Shown: one piece after another, positions 46,601 to 64,000 of the stretch
Position numbering within the stretch: the first letter of the stretch is position 1
Layout of the letters: each line of letters starts with the position of its first letter
Assembly (NCBI GenBank): GCA_949825025.1
Contig: OX463780.1
Location: forward strand, 37,614,979 to 37,678,978
Source: Siphlonurus alternatus
Taxonomy: Eukaryota > Arthropoda > Insecta > Ephemeroptera > Siphlonuridae
DNA length: 64,000 nucleotides
Reading direction: 5' to 3'
The notes under the pieces: generated by a model
Told to the model about the DNA's origin: nothing
The model's input: the letters and a program-made list of their open reading frames with translations, nothing else
The model's database searches: none
Position numbers and translations under genes: made by a program

Positions 46601-48885
46601 GATCTCTAGTTATGTGAAGCCTCCCTCAAAATCGAGGTAAAAGTTGAGTTGAATTTAACTTGAGTCATGTAACGTCTTTCCCAATGCTTCAATTTTAATT
46701 TTTATATTCTCATGAATATATTTATTGTGTCAAAGCATTTTAAGTACGCGCGATGTTAAAGATTATAGAATCTGAAAAAAATGACAAAGACGTCAAGAAA
46801 ATTTTGAAGTAAAAAATAAAAAAAAAAAAAAAAAATGAAAACGCATGCATGTACACATAAGTCAACTTTTTATTAAAAAAAGGGTGAAACAGTTTTTTTA
46901 TTTCATTTTTTTTTTTTTTAGTAAGTACGTAAAATTGAAACAAAAATTTATTCTTGATTAATATTGAGCATGCATTCACAATTATTGTCATCGTAATTTA
47001 TGAAATAATAATAATAATAATGTCATAATAATGTAAAAATAAAATTAATTAATTGTGCTATGATAATTATTCATTGGGTTTTTACTTTTGTCTTTTGTCA
47101 CTGAAAAATAAATATAACAAATTCTTTGTGTTGATTTTTTTATGCTCTGATTTTTATGGCAGTGTTTACAATAAAGTGCAATACAATTAAAAACTAACTA
47201 TCTAAATATTTTATTAACAATCGATTTTATTTAATTTAATCATTACAAATTATTTTCCACACAACGTTTTATAATAATTAAAGCTTGAATTAAAACAGGA
47301 AACATTCAGAGAACATGCATCTACTATTCATTTTGAATTTAAACAACATATTACTTATTGTATTAATTTTGTAATTAAATTAATATATAGTGATAAACAA
47401 AATAATTTGATACATAAAGCTAAGAGTGTGACTGTGTGTTTGTTGTCTGGTCCTGCGGCAAGAGGCTTTTTGATATTTTGACAAATGAAGAGCGACAGTG
47501 CGCAGCCTTTGGTGATGACTTACAGGCTACAACGAGCTTAGTCTTAGCCGTACAACGATAATAATTGGAGTGTTTGTAACCAAGAGCCACGGGACCGCGG
47601 CCAAGACAGCTGGAAATGTAGCCCTCACCATCATCATCACGATAAAGTCAATTCGGTCTAATTTTGGTCTGACGTCACATGTTCACTCTGACTCCTTGAA
47701 GGATTTGCTAAAAGAAGGAGGGGATAATGTTTGTGACGTCACATCAAATTGTTAAGTGGTTGAAAGCTTTGTATTTTGTAAGTTAAGTAAAATCTCTTCG
47801 AAAACCGCATGTCATTTGGCATACTTCAACCCACTCGAAAATAAATACATTTATGTGATATACCATGATGTAAAATAAATATAATATTTAAAACATTAAA
47901 TTACTAATATTAGGGCAAGGCTTTAGAATGATATAATATCGTAAAACTGTTGCCTAGATATTTTATATTTGCAGTTGTTATTTAATTCTCAACAAAAAAC
48001 AATTCAATCTTTTTAATCTCAATAGTGGGTTTTAATTTCTTTTTAGTTGTATCTGATACTTGAGTAGTTAAGATGTTTTCCCAATATTTTTTTATGTAAA
48101 AAATTAAAATTTTAACATTGATATTGTTTAAATCGTATTCGTATCCTCACTGAAAAAACTCTCAGATGCATCACTGCAGATTCAAAATAAAGAAATATTT
48201 TTTTTCATTTTATTGTTTAATTTCTGAATTGGCTGATCAATTTCTCTACGAAAACACTTTTGATTAACAATATAATTTTCTGTTTTGTTTTCTCTTGAAC
48301 CCTCTTTATTGTACCTTCTATTTTGTGCCAGCTTTGGTACATTGCTCCCGGAAAATCATCAAGCTGCTGATCTCTTGTATTTGTTATTATGTTTTCCTTT
48401 CAGGAAACAAGAACAAGTTCCTAACTATGAGAAGGAAGCCTATTAATCTTTGTACATTACATTGGCTTCGTATGACATTTTTTTATGAATGAAGTTCAAT
48501 AAATGAAAATATTATCATTATTACAGTATTTAAACAACATGAAAAAATGAAAACATGGCAATTTAATACACGGAAGTCGATATTACACGATACAATTTTT
48601 CTAATAATTTATAATACAATTTTTCTTTACAAGACAATTTCAACCCTATTATTTGTTTGCAAAATGACATTTTTTGCAAGGAAAAATTCTGTATTGTGTA
48701 ATATATTAGGCTTTACATTTATAGAACATATATAAATTATTTTTTTACAACAAAAGAAAATAATGTACATAGCGTGAGAGATCTAATTCTGAGAGAATAT
48801 TATAAAAACTTGAAATTAATCAATTTCAAAATACACAAAAAGATATTCACATTATAATTTTTATTTATTTGATTAATTTGTTCTT
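40678..48885. other. Non-coding, AT-rich
   Basis: A long stretch without a supportable gene. It has poly(A)/poly(T) runs and many short chance frames. A GC-richer islet lies near 43415-43505. Confidence 0.5.
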
Positions 48886-49190
48886 AATGGAGTATTGACC
48901 TCAATTTTTTTATTGCAGAAATGGATAGAGCGTGCAAAGTTATGCTACCCTGATTTTTTTTCAGATTTTTTAGAGCTTGGGAACTATGTTTAAAAAATTA
49001 TGTAAAGTCCTTTTTGTGACGTCACGAGGCGGCAAGTCCTACTTTTTCTTATGACGTCACAAAAAGATCTTTCAATAATTTTTTAAAAATAGTTCCCGGG
49101 CTCTAAAAAATCTGAAAAAAATCAAGGTAACACAACTTTACACCCTCTATCCATTTCTGCAATAAAATAATTTGAGGTCGATACTCCATT
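48886..49190. mobile_element. Foldback MITE, family F1, copy 3
   Basis: Termini are AATGGAGTATTGACC and GGTCGATACTCCATT, with the same arm motifs as copies 1 and 2. The core differs and has its own inverted pair (TTTTTGTGACGTCA / TGACGTCACAAAAA). Confidence 0.85.
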
Positions 49191-51261
49191 CATTAAATTT
49201 AAAATCACAACACCTAGCTGCCACATAACATATCTTTAATCTAACACAATTAACAATAATTAGATATATATAATTATTATACATTAAATACTTCAGATAA
49301 ATAGAAAATTTAAGATAACTTTAATAGTAAATAAATAAATAATTTAGTAGTTATATAAAAAAAATTGTATTAAAAATGACACTAGAGCATAAAATATATA
49401 TACAATTTAATTAAAATATATTTAAAATTGCTTGCGAGTTTTGAGCACATTTTGAATACCCCTTTTATCTGAATGACGTTAAATGCCATAAATGCACCCT
49501 CAGAAGTATATTACAGCGTCAAATGAATAAAACATGTCACAAAATCGTCATTTTCATTGAGGAGCAATTTTGTAGGTGCAATCATGCAGTGGGAACCAGC
49601 CAAAGCTCCTGTCAACCTGCCACAAACCAGCCAGCTGACGTCACTTCCGTCTGCTCGCAACCGGAAATGAATCTTGGCACACGGGATCAAGCTAGCCTTG
49701 ATTGTATTTTTTTGAGAAAAAAATATTAACGTCTGTGGTTGATGGGGGAAAAACGATGCTTCTTTTTTTTTAATAAAAACGTCGCTATTATTATAAATTT
49801 TATTATTTAACTTTTACTTTTTTTAAAAAAAAAATATTATAAATGAGTTTTTGGTTCTAACAAATATTTGAAGCCAAGTTCCAATAAATATTTTACTTTT
49901 AAATTAGCGCCTGCAATATAAGTAAGATATGCAACCTGCTGTGCTTTAGTGATACAAAAGTTGCCTGAATTTTAGGCGTGTCACAAATACGAAATAAATA
50001 ATAAACAATTTTTTAAAAGCGATTTTGCTATTTCTATCACAAAACATAGTAGTTTTAACCCTTAAATTACCAAATTGTGATTTATTTGATATTAATACAA
50101 GTATTTAAATAATTAATGACATAAATATTGAGTTTTAAAATGCTCAAATGCTCTAGAAATATCAAATTGTCAGATCGTCTCTTGAAAAGGTATTCGCATG
50201 ACTCTAACTTGGAATAAAGTTTAATATAGGAGTTTTACCAACTAATGCTTCTTTTATCGGATCTGATAAGATAGAAAGTTCTTAAACTGTTTTAAAAATT
50301 GTCCACCTGATAATGTATTCTAAATGCATAACATTGTTTCTCATTGGTGTTGCAAGAAAATTTGAAATTTAATGTTTTTTCCTATTACCTTAAATATGTA
50401 TTGAACGCTGCAAAATTATGATGTAAATATTTTTATCCGGTTAGTTTATGTGCCCCAATTATAAAGCCAGGAAAAAAAGCAGAAGAGGAAAATTTAGGGT
50501 ACATTTTGTCCTATATATCATGTGCTATCAACATCTAGTTTTTGCTTCTTTAACTCACATCTGTCTATAACAAACAAGTGCATGGTTAAATATTACCTAT
50601 TCTCAAAAACAGATCAAGAAGAAAAAGAAACTTATAACGAACACTAAATTTGTTTAGCTAGGAATGTGCACCAAAAAGCATATAATGCAACCGGTATATA
50701 TTTAATATTGCAGCGTGAAAATGTTTAAGAATAAAAACAAATAGCTTTATTGATTTTTAAGAAATAATTGTATTTACTTAAATTTATGTAAATATTAATA
50801 TTTCATACAAAATTACCAATTTAAAATACAATATAATATTACATAAACATTTCAAAATTTGTATAGGGTTTGAATTTATATATATATATATTATACTTGG
50901 GGCAAACTTTATATAAGTCCCAACCCATTTGGTCTCTATCTAGAGTCAAGTTTGTAGAGGGAACTTGTGGTAATTAATGTGCAGTGGTGGCGTTATGATG
51001 AAATCTCCTTGGACAATTTTGCTGCTCGACATGGAAGAAGGCAAGCTAAGAAGATAGAAAGGGAGGAAAGGGGTAACTTCTTCCAACTTGCTTCTGTGGT
51101 TGCCGCGTACGTACATCGTCCTATGGTCTCATGGGATGTATAGACTGTGCAATGGTGACCGAGTGACGACAACGGCGTAGAGAATGGCTTCTACAGCAGA
51201 TCATTGTAGAGAGAGAATGGAGACGGGATAAAGAGGACGAGGAGGTTGAGAGATACACAGA

Positions 51262-51264
<3 letters not shown>
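49191..51264. other. Non-coding, AT-rich
   Basis: Nothing recognised. Confidence 0.55.

Positions 51265-51324
<60 letters not shown>
51265..51324 (+). repeat. (AG)n microsatellite
   Basis: About 30 uninterrupted units. Confidence 0.97.
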
Positions 51325-51326
<2 letters not shown>

Positions 51327-53513
51327 TTCAAAGTCGATCGATGTGACCCCACACGGTAAAGGTGCTTTCTTACGTAGACCCCCATCCCTTGCACCTCCGT
51401 CTTCTTCCCTTTCCACTATCGTTTCCTGTACCAAAGAGAAAGTTAATTGTTCAAACAACCATAGAGAAGGTTTTAAGTTTGGTCGTATCTCATCGTCCCT
51501 TCATTGTAAACGAAAGTGATTGTAACATTATAAGGCTCAGGAAAGTGATTGAGGAAGGAAAAATTATATAGAATAATGGTAAAAGCTTTCTAACTGCTAA
51601 GGTTATAATATATAAGAGAGAATCGTATTAAATATCGACAATGTAATAATTTTATAAGGCAATTAATGAACTTAAAACCAAAGTAGAAATTTTAACATTA
51701 TTTTTAAAATTTATGTCTTCAGTTAATACTTAATACTGTTTTTGAAAATTATTTTAAGAAAATTGCTTTGATAATTATTATATAACTTGATCGATTAATG
51801 TCTAGGGTAAAAAATTACAGCAAGTGCATTATTGTGTTTAGTGCTGTTTCACACAATATATAAAACAAATTTGTTCTTATTAAATATTTTAAACGGAAAA
51901 TTTAAAAATCTAGAAAATAACATTACTAATTAATTTAAAAAACTAAAATAATATTTTAGCAACTATTTTATTTAAAATCAAACTTAGCGAAAATGTAACT
52001 GATTTTTAAAAATGTTCATTGAGAATTTCTTTTTTTAAATGGAAAATTAGTATTCAGTAATTTTTATTGTAATTTATCTTTTAGTTCATCATACATTTAT
52101 CACACATTTAAATTTAAACTCGTGCTTGTAAAAAGTAGTTTAAATATAAATTCGTCACCTTGTATATTATCATATATATAATTGAAAAAGTTGCTGTAAA
52201 TCAGAAAGTTGAGAGTCTGTATATGATCTTTAAATCAAAAAAACTTTGCCTATATTTTTTAAAAAAGTATATAATACGCATATATATTTTTTTAATATTC
52301 CAGAATAAAAAAGTAGAATAAATCTGAATTAAGAAAAAAAAATCCATGTTATATAATATAAAAGTTTCTCTCAATGGTTTTATATAGAAGTATAACGTTA
52401 TTGGGGTGGAAGCTCTTAATTAAGAAGATTGGACCTGTGTTGGCACAAGTCCCACAGCTTGGCCCTGTTCCCAGTTTTTAGGCGACTGGCGGCTTGTCCA
52501 CCCCCCTTACACGTAAACTTAGGGGATGATGGTCGCGGGGGTGTAGCGAGACCACGGAGGAGCGTCGCCAGTGTCACCATAACAAAACGTGACGTCATGA
52601 TAAGTAAAAAAAAAAAAAAGTTATTCTTTTTAACCTTATCTATTTTGATTTGACTTTTTTAGGTCAAGTATATTTTATGTCAAACTTTTATTTATCAAGA
52701 TATAAAAATTTTGTTTTTATTTTTCTTTGAAAACTTTTTCAATTTTTTTATATTAAAAAAGAAAGTAATTTTCATTCAAAGTAGTTTAATTTTTTTTATT
52801 TTAATGAAACAAATATGGTAAAATATTGGGGGAAATTATTATGACTTTTTTAAAAAAAAAAATTTAACATGAAACGGGATTATTATAAAGTATATTTTAT
52901 AAAAAACAATTATAATTTATAATGTTATTTGCAAATTTATTTTATGCATAATTTAAAATACATTTTTTTACAACAATATAGATTGAAGTGTGCATTCAAG
53001 GGGTCACAAAGTGTCCATTTGTAAGCTTGTAGTCACCACACCTGGTGAGCAATCAGTTTTACGTAACACATATATAATTATGTGTGTTTGTATACTAAAT
53101 AATGTGACGTAGAACTATATAAGGAGTTTAGAAGTCTGCAATATTAAGCTTAATAATTTAATGAGAAATAGATATTTGTAGAAAGGCTGTAAATATTATA
53201 ATAAATATAATTTAATAAAATTTAGTTGTTTTTAACTGCCAAATAAATAACATTACATGACTCTCAAACAATTAAAAAAAATACAATTTGTAATAAAATG
53301 CATCAAAATATAAATTCATAATTCGGAACATAGTGCCAATTTACATATATTGCATATACTGAGTATACTCGATATTTTAACATTCCACCTTGTAGATGAT
53401 CGCATGAATGGATTAAAGTTATTTTAACTTACATTTCTTACACCGGAAGCTGCTGTTTTATGTCATCAGCTTTTAATGCTATACTACATACAGAAAATAA
53501 AACAAAATAAGTA
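51325..53513. other. Non-coding with one GC-richer islet
   Basis: The islet at about 52430-52590 is open in two frames but has no recognisable product. Confidence 0.45.
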
Positions 53514-53631
53514 GAGGTGAGACACTCACTTTGAAGGAAAATCCGGCATTCTGATTGGTAATTGTATATGTGGCAGCCAATCAGAACCTTAAATTTCTCT
53601 TTTACAAAAAAAAAAGTGAGTTTCTCACTTC
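53514..53631. mobile_element. Short foldback element
   Basis: Arms AGGTGAGACACTCACTTT and AAAGTGAGTTTCTCACTT surround an inner inverted pair TTCTGATTGG / CCAATCAGAA, giving about 118 bp in all. There is no coding capacity. Confidence 0.6.
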
Positions 53632-53694
53632 TAAACAATTCCAAATGAGATATGAATGCATTTATGTTTGGTAGTCTAAAGTAGAATCGACAGT

Positions 53695-53727
53695 TCATTG
53701 ACCCTTGTGAGTCACAAGGGTCAATGA
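53695..53727. repeat. 33-nt perfect palindrome
   Basis: Sixteen-base arms (TCATTGACCCTTGTGA and its complement) flank a single G. Confidence 0.9.
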
Positions 53728-54775
53728 CCTGAGTCCACACGGGTGACCAGATGTGCACCGACCAAACACCGGTTAATTAGTTGAGGGTGGCCTCGGGCCT
53801 CTCATAACTTAACTCCCACGTACACAGTTAGATGTGTACTGAGTCTGAGTACATAATGTTAAATACAAGTTAGAGTCTCTAAAGATTCAAACGTAAGATT
53901 ATTGAGAGGCTGTGCTTGTTCTAGATATCATATTTAATTAAGCTGACTTTATATTTCATACACGAATTATTGAGATAACATATTAATTTGTTTAGCCTTA
54001 TATAATGTGTTTCACAATATTGTATAGAAACTAATTCCAATAATAATTTTAATTTAAATTCAAATGAATTAATAAATAATACTTAATAATATTCATCTAC
54101 ATTTATTTTGCTTCAATTAAATTTTGTGGCTTCATGGTTTTCATATAGTCGTGACAATTTGATTGGTATTTTAACTATTTTAATTATCCGAGCTACGAAT
54201 TATATAATATTAATATACAATTCGAGATAGTCAGAATGTTAATCCACTCTGATTTACATGAATTACAGATGCAAATACAAAGAGATGCAATGCCTGAGCA
54301 TGTATTTTAATTAAAAACACCCAAAGTTAATAAAATCTCTAATCATCATGAAAACATCGAAAATTTTTGATTATATTTGAACATTTATTTTTTGAAATTT
54401 TCAATGCAATGATTCGCATTCTATAATTATTTATTTCAATGTATTATAATTCCATAGAAAAAAATCCAGGATAATGCCCAGTGGTAATATACTTCTCTAT
54501 TGTTGATTTAATGCTCCATTTGGACTTAAATGGGTAAAATGGGGGCGATTCACGAACAAGTTATCCAGTTTTCTAACTAATCGTGGTTATTATAGCGTCA
54601 GCATTATTTAATGATATTAAACGTGTTTAGTGAGAAACTTGGATAACTCTCTTTGTGAATTACGCTTAATATAGATAATTTAACTTGCATTTAGTGAGAA
54701 TGTTATAGTAAAAAATAGGAGCAGCTAATTATAATTTCATTAAAGCACATTTTAACTGGTTTATGTAATAATGAA
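53728..54775. other. Non-coding, AT-rich
   Basis: Nothing recognised. Confidence 0.55.
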
Positions 54776-54975
54776 GATGGATTTCCATGGATTGATGTTA
54801 AGCGAGGCGAGAAAGGCGCACTTGCCGTATTACTATCGTATGGCGGCCATGTTGGCAAGAGAGCGATGCAGGGAGCGATTTTATCACCAACATGGCCGCC
54901 ATACGATATTGATGCAAGTACGCCTTTCTCGCACCATCAAGTCTCGCTCGCATTGCTCCATGGAAACAGCCTTTA
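54776..54975. mobile_element. Palindromic element, family F3
   Basis: Arms of about 85 bp run from ATTTCCATGGATTGATG to TCGTATGGCGGCCATGTTGG. They are mirrored on the right, from CCAACATGGCCGCCATACGA to GCTCCATGGAAAC. Close relatives are the inner palindrome at about 12709-12896 and the copy at 63043-63237. Confidence 0.8.

Positions 54976-59520
<4,545 letters not shown>

Positions 59521-59618
<98 letters not shown>
59521..59618 (-). repeat. (TAA)n microsatellite, probable retrotransposon tail
   Basis: About 33 units. On the minus strand this is a (TTA)n tract directly following an AATAAA-bearing sequence. Confidence 0.95.
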
Positions 59619-59700
59619 GTTGTTTATTGAGAATTGGTACAGGAAAAAAAAACAGTACACAAAGCCCAATGGGTGACGTGGGTGGCATAAATTTCAACTT
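59619..59700 (-). mobile_element. Truncated non-LTR retrotransposon 3' end (putative)
   Basis: Read on the minus strand, about 80 bp end in CCAATTCTCAATAAACAAC and run straight into the (TTA)n tract. A unique 3' end with AATAAA and a short-unit tail is typical of 5'-truncated LINEs. The family is not identified. Confidence 0.4.
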
Positions 59701-60324
59701 GCAACATTTCTATAGATGTGTTGTGTGATACTGAAAGTTATATATATTAAAATTTATAATAATATTTTCTTTCAGGTTTACTACTTTTTAATTATTTTTG
59801 GCATTCCGCCACTTTCTCTTACGAGAGATTTTCACTTATTTCTATTTTACGTCTGATATGTTTGCCTTCGTTCTTCTTAGAACTTTTGATGGTCAATGCA
59901 AATGCTTTATAATCCATAACGAAACGGTTAATTTACATCTTCAAAGTTAAACACAGCAACACTAAATTATCTGATGGTATTTAGCTCAAGTTTTAGATTC
60001 TTCCACGTTGCTTTGAGACATTAACTTTCTATTTCTATATATCGCAGCATGAATAAACTAACTTTGCTGCTATCCAACCTTGTAACTCCCATGGGATTAT
60101 TATATTAAACTTAATGGAAACTTTAACTTTATAAATATATCTGTAATATCTATCTAAGATATCGTATCGTACTATAGTATCTTCAATTAATTTTGGTCAC
60201 TGAAAATAATTAAAAAATTTAATTTAATGATGACTTCCATTATAGTCTTCATAATATGTGATTGGTGTATTCAAGAACAATACAAAAATTGTATTTTAGC
60301 ACACGTAATTAGAAATAGAAACTA
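59701..60324. other. Non-coding, AT-rich
   Basis: Nothing recognised. Confidence 0.55.
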
Positions 60325-60415
60325 TAAATAAATAATAAATAAATAAAATCGTCTTTATTGAGGGCGGGATTTAGGCCATTAGGCCCACTCTTCCATCCAA
60401 CCCAATGAAAATACA
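60325..60415 (-). mobile_element. Second putative truncated LINE tail
   Basis: On the minus strand a GC-richer stretch (GGCCTAATGGCCTAAATCCC, then CCTCAATAAAGACG) is followed by a (TTTA)n-type tail. This is the arrangement of a LINE 3' end with a polyadenylation signal. Confidence 0.45.
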
Positions 60416-61527
60416 ATGAAGAGATTTTTAATTATTTTTAGTGAAAACACAGCATAATTATACTGTTGTAATACCTTACATAGTACATACTATATATGTA
60501 ACATACATTTAAATACAAAAACTATATATATAATATAGTTATAATATAAATAATATAATAGAAAATTATATTAAAACACTGCAGGATAAAAATTTGTGAT
60601 GTTAAAATTAATCTATAATTAATCTAATTAATCTAAAATTACTCCTACATAAATGACTCTCACAAACTATATATAGTGTATTTGTTATGAAAACACAGGT
60701 CTGCTTACCTATTATACTGAATAATACATTACATTGGGTTTTGAATAGTGTATTTTTGACTTGTCTGCTTTACACTAGACTATTTATCTGCTCTCTGCAG
60801 TAACAATATTTGTATTTAGAAATAAACAAACGATGGTAATGTAATTGTAAGCGGGGAAATGCCACGATTGGTGTAGCTCGTCTCCTTCATTTTGACTAAA
60901 AATGTACTTTCTTTACGTAAGTAATGACGAAATGATTTAAAAAAAAAATATTAGTCAATATTCATCAATATTAATAAAATTGTATAGTATATATTTTAAT
61001 GAGAAGAGCTTGATTATGCAACAACAAGAAAATAAAATGTGTTTATTTACATAACAAAATATTCCTTGAATATAATGAAGTACCACTAGTATTCTTTATT
61101 ATATGGAAGTACTGGAAACTCGTCGAGGACTTTTTCAAGACTCATTAATAGTACGACAAATATTACATCCAAAAACCAATAAATTGCATTGTTAAATCAG
61201 TTTTTTTAGAGGTAAAATATTGTGTCACGATAGTAAAAAATAAAATTGTTATCATGCCAATGAATTCTTAAAACATCATCAATAATTCTTTATATGTTTA
61301 GACACTCCATCAATAATATATTATACGTGTAGTGTGGTATACAACCTTCTCTACACTCATCAAGTATTAGCAAATTATGTCGAAGTCAATAGTTCTTGAA
61401 CAGATGTTACCTGCCTATATGGGATACTCATTATATTTACCTATAGAGTTAGATTACACAGGATGAGACTACAATTTGGTAATAAAGAATTTATGATCAT
61501 TCGAGTTGTAATACAACCTTTGTAGAG
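60416..61527. other. Non-coding, AT-rich
   Basis: Nothing recognised. Confidence 0.55.
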
Positions 61528-61640
61528 TCGTCGCCTTGAAAAATTTTCTTTTGCAGCCTCGTCAATCACCATGCCCCGTAAGAATATCACTGGGCATGGT
61601 GATTAACAAGACTGAAAGTGGGATATATTTCAAGGTGAAG
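61528..61640. mobile_element. Foldback element, family F2, copy 2
   Basis: GTCGTCGCCTTGAAAAATTT and TCAATCACCATGCCC are mirrored by GGGCATGGTGATTA and ATATATTTCAAGGTGAAG. The centre has TAAGAATATCAC, like copy 1. Confidence 0.7.
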
Positions 61641-62235
61641 AGGGTACTTTGATTTTTGTTATTATTTACGTCGTGTTATACGATCACCTCTCTCTATTCC
61701 CAAACAATTTATTTTTTTGTATCCGCTCTTACTTAAGTTAATAATAATGTAATTAATAGTTGTATGTTGTATAAGTATCATAAATGTTACAAGATTGAAA
61801 TAAGGATTATAAAGCCCCTTTTTTGTAAGAAATAACAAAAAAACTAGATAATTAAATCCTAATAATGTAATTTCCTTTTTTTAATGCATATTTTATAACT
61901 CTGTCTCACTTATTTCCTATTAAATTTTTTTTTATAAAATATATTAAATTAAAAAAACCTATTTAAGTATAAATATTAATAAATGTAATAAACTAACTGA
62001 CTTTTAGATTATAAAGCTAAAAAAAAAAAAATAGTATATTAAGCTTTAGTTAAATTAAGTCTGTAATCCAAGTAAGAAAGGGAAGAATTTTTTGGCGTAA
62101 CGCATGGCCTGAAGGCTTATATACTGCACGGTTATCTTGAGCTCCAAGGAGCGCAGGGAGTTCCGCACAAGAGGCTTACTGCTAACATTCATCATGGTGA
62201 CAAAAAACTTCATAAGTAGCTGCTGCTAGCCCTCT

Positions 62236-62238
<3 letters not shown>
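61641..62238. other. Non-coding, AT-rich
   Basis: Nothing recognised. Confidence 0.55.

Positions 62239-62292
<54 letters not shown>
62239..62292 (+). repeat. (CT)n microsatellite
   Basis: About 27 units. Confidence 0.97.
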
Positions 62293-62299
<7 letters not shown>

Positions 62300-63042
62300 T
62301 ACAAGCAAGCAAAGAACAAAAAAAAAACTTAGCAAAAATGACTTTTTTTTAACCTTTATTCTGTAGGAAGAAACTTAACAGATGAAGAAGACTCACAAAG
62401 TTTTTTTTTTTATATCTCAAGAAACATCTGTTTCACCAGCTTAAAATTTAAAATAAAGAAAAATATATATTATATGAAAGAAAAGTACATGTTTTTTTAT
62501 ACTTATATATATATATATATTTTTTTTTCAGACAAGATATTATTACTCCTTGTAGTACTTTGTTTCTAAGGCGTCTTACATTGCACCCTAAGAGCACAAT
62601 TAGCGTAGCGTGCTTGTAATATTTGCAAGGCTAACACTTACTACACAAGAAGGACAAGTCAGTAGGTAGCTCAAATAGTTTTCTTTTATATTATATATAG
62701 AGAAAAAAATGCATGTGCTTAATAGAAAAGTAGATTATTTGTTAATTAAAAAATATTTAAAAATTGTTAATATTTAAATTAATTTAATAGCTCTAAGAAG
62801 TAGAAATAAAATTTACAAGAAATAACAAAGGATATTTATATTAACTGTTCACATGCTCATGCAAGAGCAGTCTGAATGTTGCTCTTGAACTTACGAAATC
62901 AACTCGTTCTGTCTTTCAGTGTGTGAAGAAGTTTGCATACTTATAAGGAAATAATGGCAGCCAGGCGAGGTGGCATATATTGTGACAACTTTAAACAACT
63001 TTAAATTTTTTGTCATCGATTTCCTCGACGTACTTTTCTGAT
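62293..63042. other. Non-coding, AT-rich
   Basis: Nothing recognised. Confidence 0.55.
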
Positions 63043-63237
63043 TAAAGGTGTATTTCCATGGAGCGATGTCGAGCGAGGCTTGGCGAGCCGAGAAAAGCGC
63101 ACTTGCTTCAATCTCGTATGGCGGTCATATTTATAGTGATAAAATCGCTCCCCGCAAGGCGAGGAAATCCCGAGCCTCTGATTGGCTGCGGCACGCGATT
63201 TTCTTACTTTCCCCGCTCCATGAAAAAGTACCTTTAT
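63043..63237. mobile_element. Palindromic element, family F3
   Basis: The left end is TAAAGGTGTATTTCCATGGA and the right end TCCATGAAAAAGTACCTTTA. The interior shares AGCGCACTTGCTTCAATCTC and GCTCCCCGCAAGG with the inner palindrome at 12.7-12.9 kb, on the opposite strand. Confidence 0.8.
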
Positions 63238-63943
63238 TAAGCGGTAGCTGCAAAAGATCTCGTTCTGCAGTGTTGTCTTCAAACGAATGGACTCTTAAAT
63301 TAATCTCTCGTACACTAACAATAAGATAACATTCATATAGTTGTGAACGACCGATAGTGCGTGCGCTATGCAGTAGCCAGAATATAGCATCTACATATTT
63401 TTCTCATTTGGTGAAGTGACGAATTGGGTAGAATACTAACTACAGACTATAATTCAATAAATTTCTTATCCCCCATTTATCAAGCAATTATTTTACGATA
63501 CGTGTGGATTATCTAAGTACAGGATATTGTTCTGATGTTCTCCTCTCCCTACTTCACTCATCAAAACAGGGGAATACTCAATAATCGAGTTTCCTGGCAA
63601 TTTGAGTTATTTTAGGACACTGAAACAAGGGTGGTATTTTGTTAATAAACTGCCAAAAGACTTAGAATAAGTGTGATTATTGCTTTCTAAGATTAATGAT
63701 GATTTGTTTACATACTGTTCGTTCCATTGATGAAGTGAAAACAGAGAAATCACCCTTAAAAGTGTGTACAAATGTATGCAGTGACGTTATTCTTTATTAT
63801 GATTAAATGGAATATGCTATAGAAGAGTTTGTACAGTAATGGTGGAAAAGACTGGGACACTGCCTGCTTGAAAAACAGAGTAGCCACCAATAATTCACTC
63901 TCTCTGCTGTGTGTCACCGCTATCTATCATTGTGGCCATGCAG
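63238..63943. other. Non-coding, possible intron end
   Basis: AT-rich sequence ending in a moderately pyrimidine-rich tract and the acceptor GGCCATGCAG. Confidence 0.45.
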
Positions 63944-63970
63944 GTGGACTCGGAGGAGGTGGAAATGAAT
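63944..63970 (+). CDS. Candidate 27-nt microexon
   Basis: An acceptor GCCATGCAG, preceded by CTCTCTCTGCTGTGTGTCACC, and a consensus donor GTAAGT enclose exactly 27 bases. In phase 0 these read VDSEEVEMN with no stop, and the block is richer in GC than its surroundings. It could belong to a gene extending past the window, or to a long alternative transcript of the receptor, whose exon D also ends in phase 0. No homology can be claimed for nine residues. Confidence 0.4.
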
Positions 63971-64000
63971 GTAAGTCACATTACCTTAGACAGTATTGTC

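Overview
The window comes from an AT-rich eukaryotic nuclear genome. The best fit is an arthropod, probably an insect with large introns. It holds spliced exons with GT/AG borders, one immunoglobulin-superfamily cell-surface gene of a type known from insects, many short terminal-inverted-repeat transposons and long CT/GA microsatellites. There are no bacterial-style operons, CRISPR arrays or rRNA genes. I cannot name the species.

The only gene I can support well is the 3' part of a Sidestep (Side)-family receptor on the + strand. Five exons (1-97, 12321-12617, 20268-20585, 23621-23817, 26605-26739) splice in one continuous frame of 1,044 nt (347 residues plus stop). They encode the end of the last Ig domain, one fibronectin type III domain, a transmembrane helix, and a cytoplasmic tail of about 183 residues that ends in a class I PDZ-ligand-like tetrapeptide (ESCI). 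The four introns are about 12.2, 7.7, 3.0 and 2.8 kb.

The introns are rich in mobile DNA. Intron 1 carries two head-to-tail copies of a non-coding Helitron-like element (1444-4934 and 4935-9540). Both have a GC hairpin 10 nt before a CTAG 3' end. The second copy has an internal 1,056-bp tandem duplication and a 74-bp GC-rich block made of small hairpins. Intron 2 has a 366-bp palindromic element with an 8-bp target duplication. Intron 3 has a nearly perfect 189-bp-arm hairpin bounded by TTAA. Intron 4 has a 1,153-bp hAT-like element with an 8-bp duplication and a foldback element.

Downstream of the gene (about 27-64 kb) the sequence is AT-rich and mostly featureless to my eye. It has seven more CT/GA or TAA microsatellites, several further foldback element copies, and two probable truncated non-LTR retrotransposon tails. 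At the far end is a well-formed candidate 27-nt microexon (63944-63970), which may belong to the next gene or to a long alternative transcript.

The most unusual signal is the repeated use of C-G-closed GNA-triloop mini-hairpins inside the Helitron-like element.
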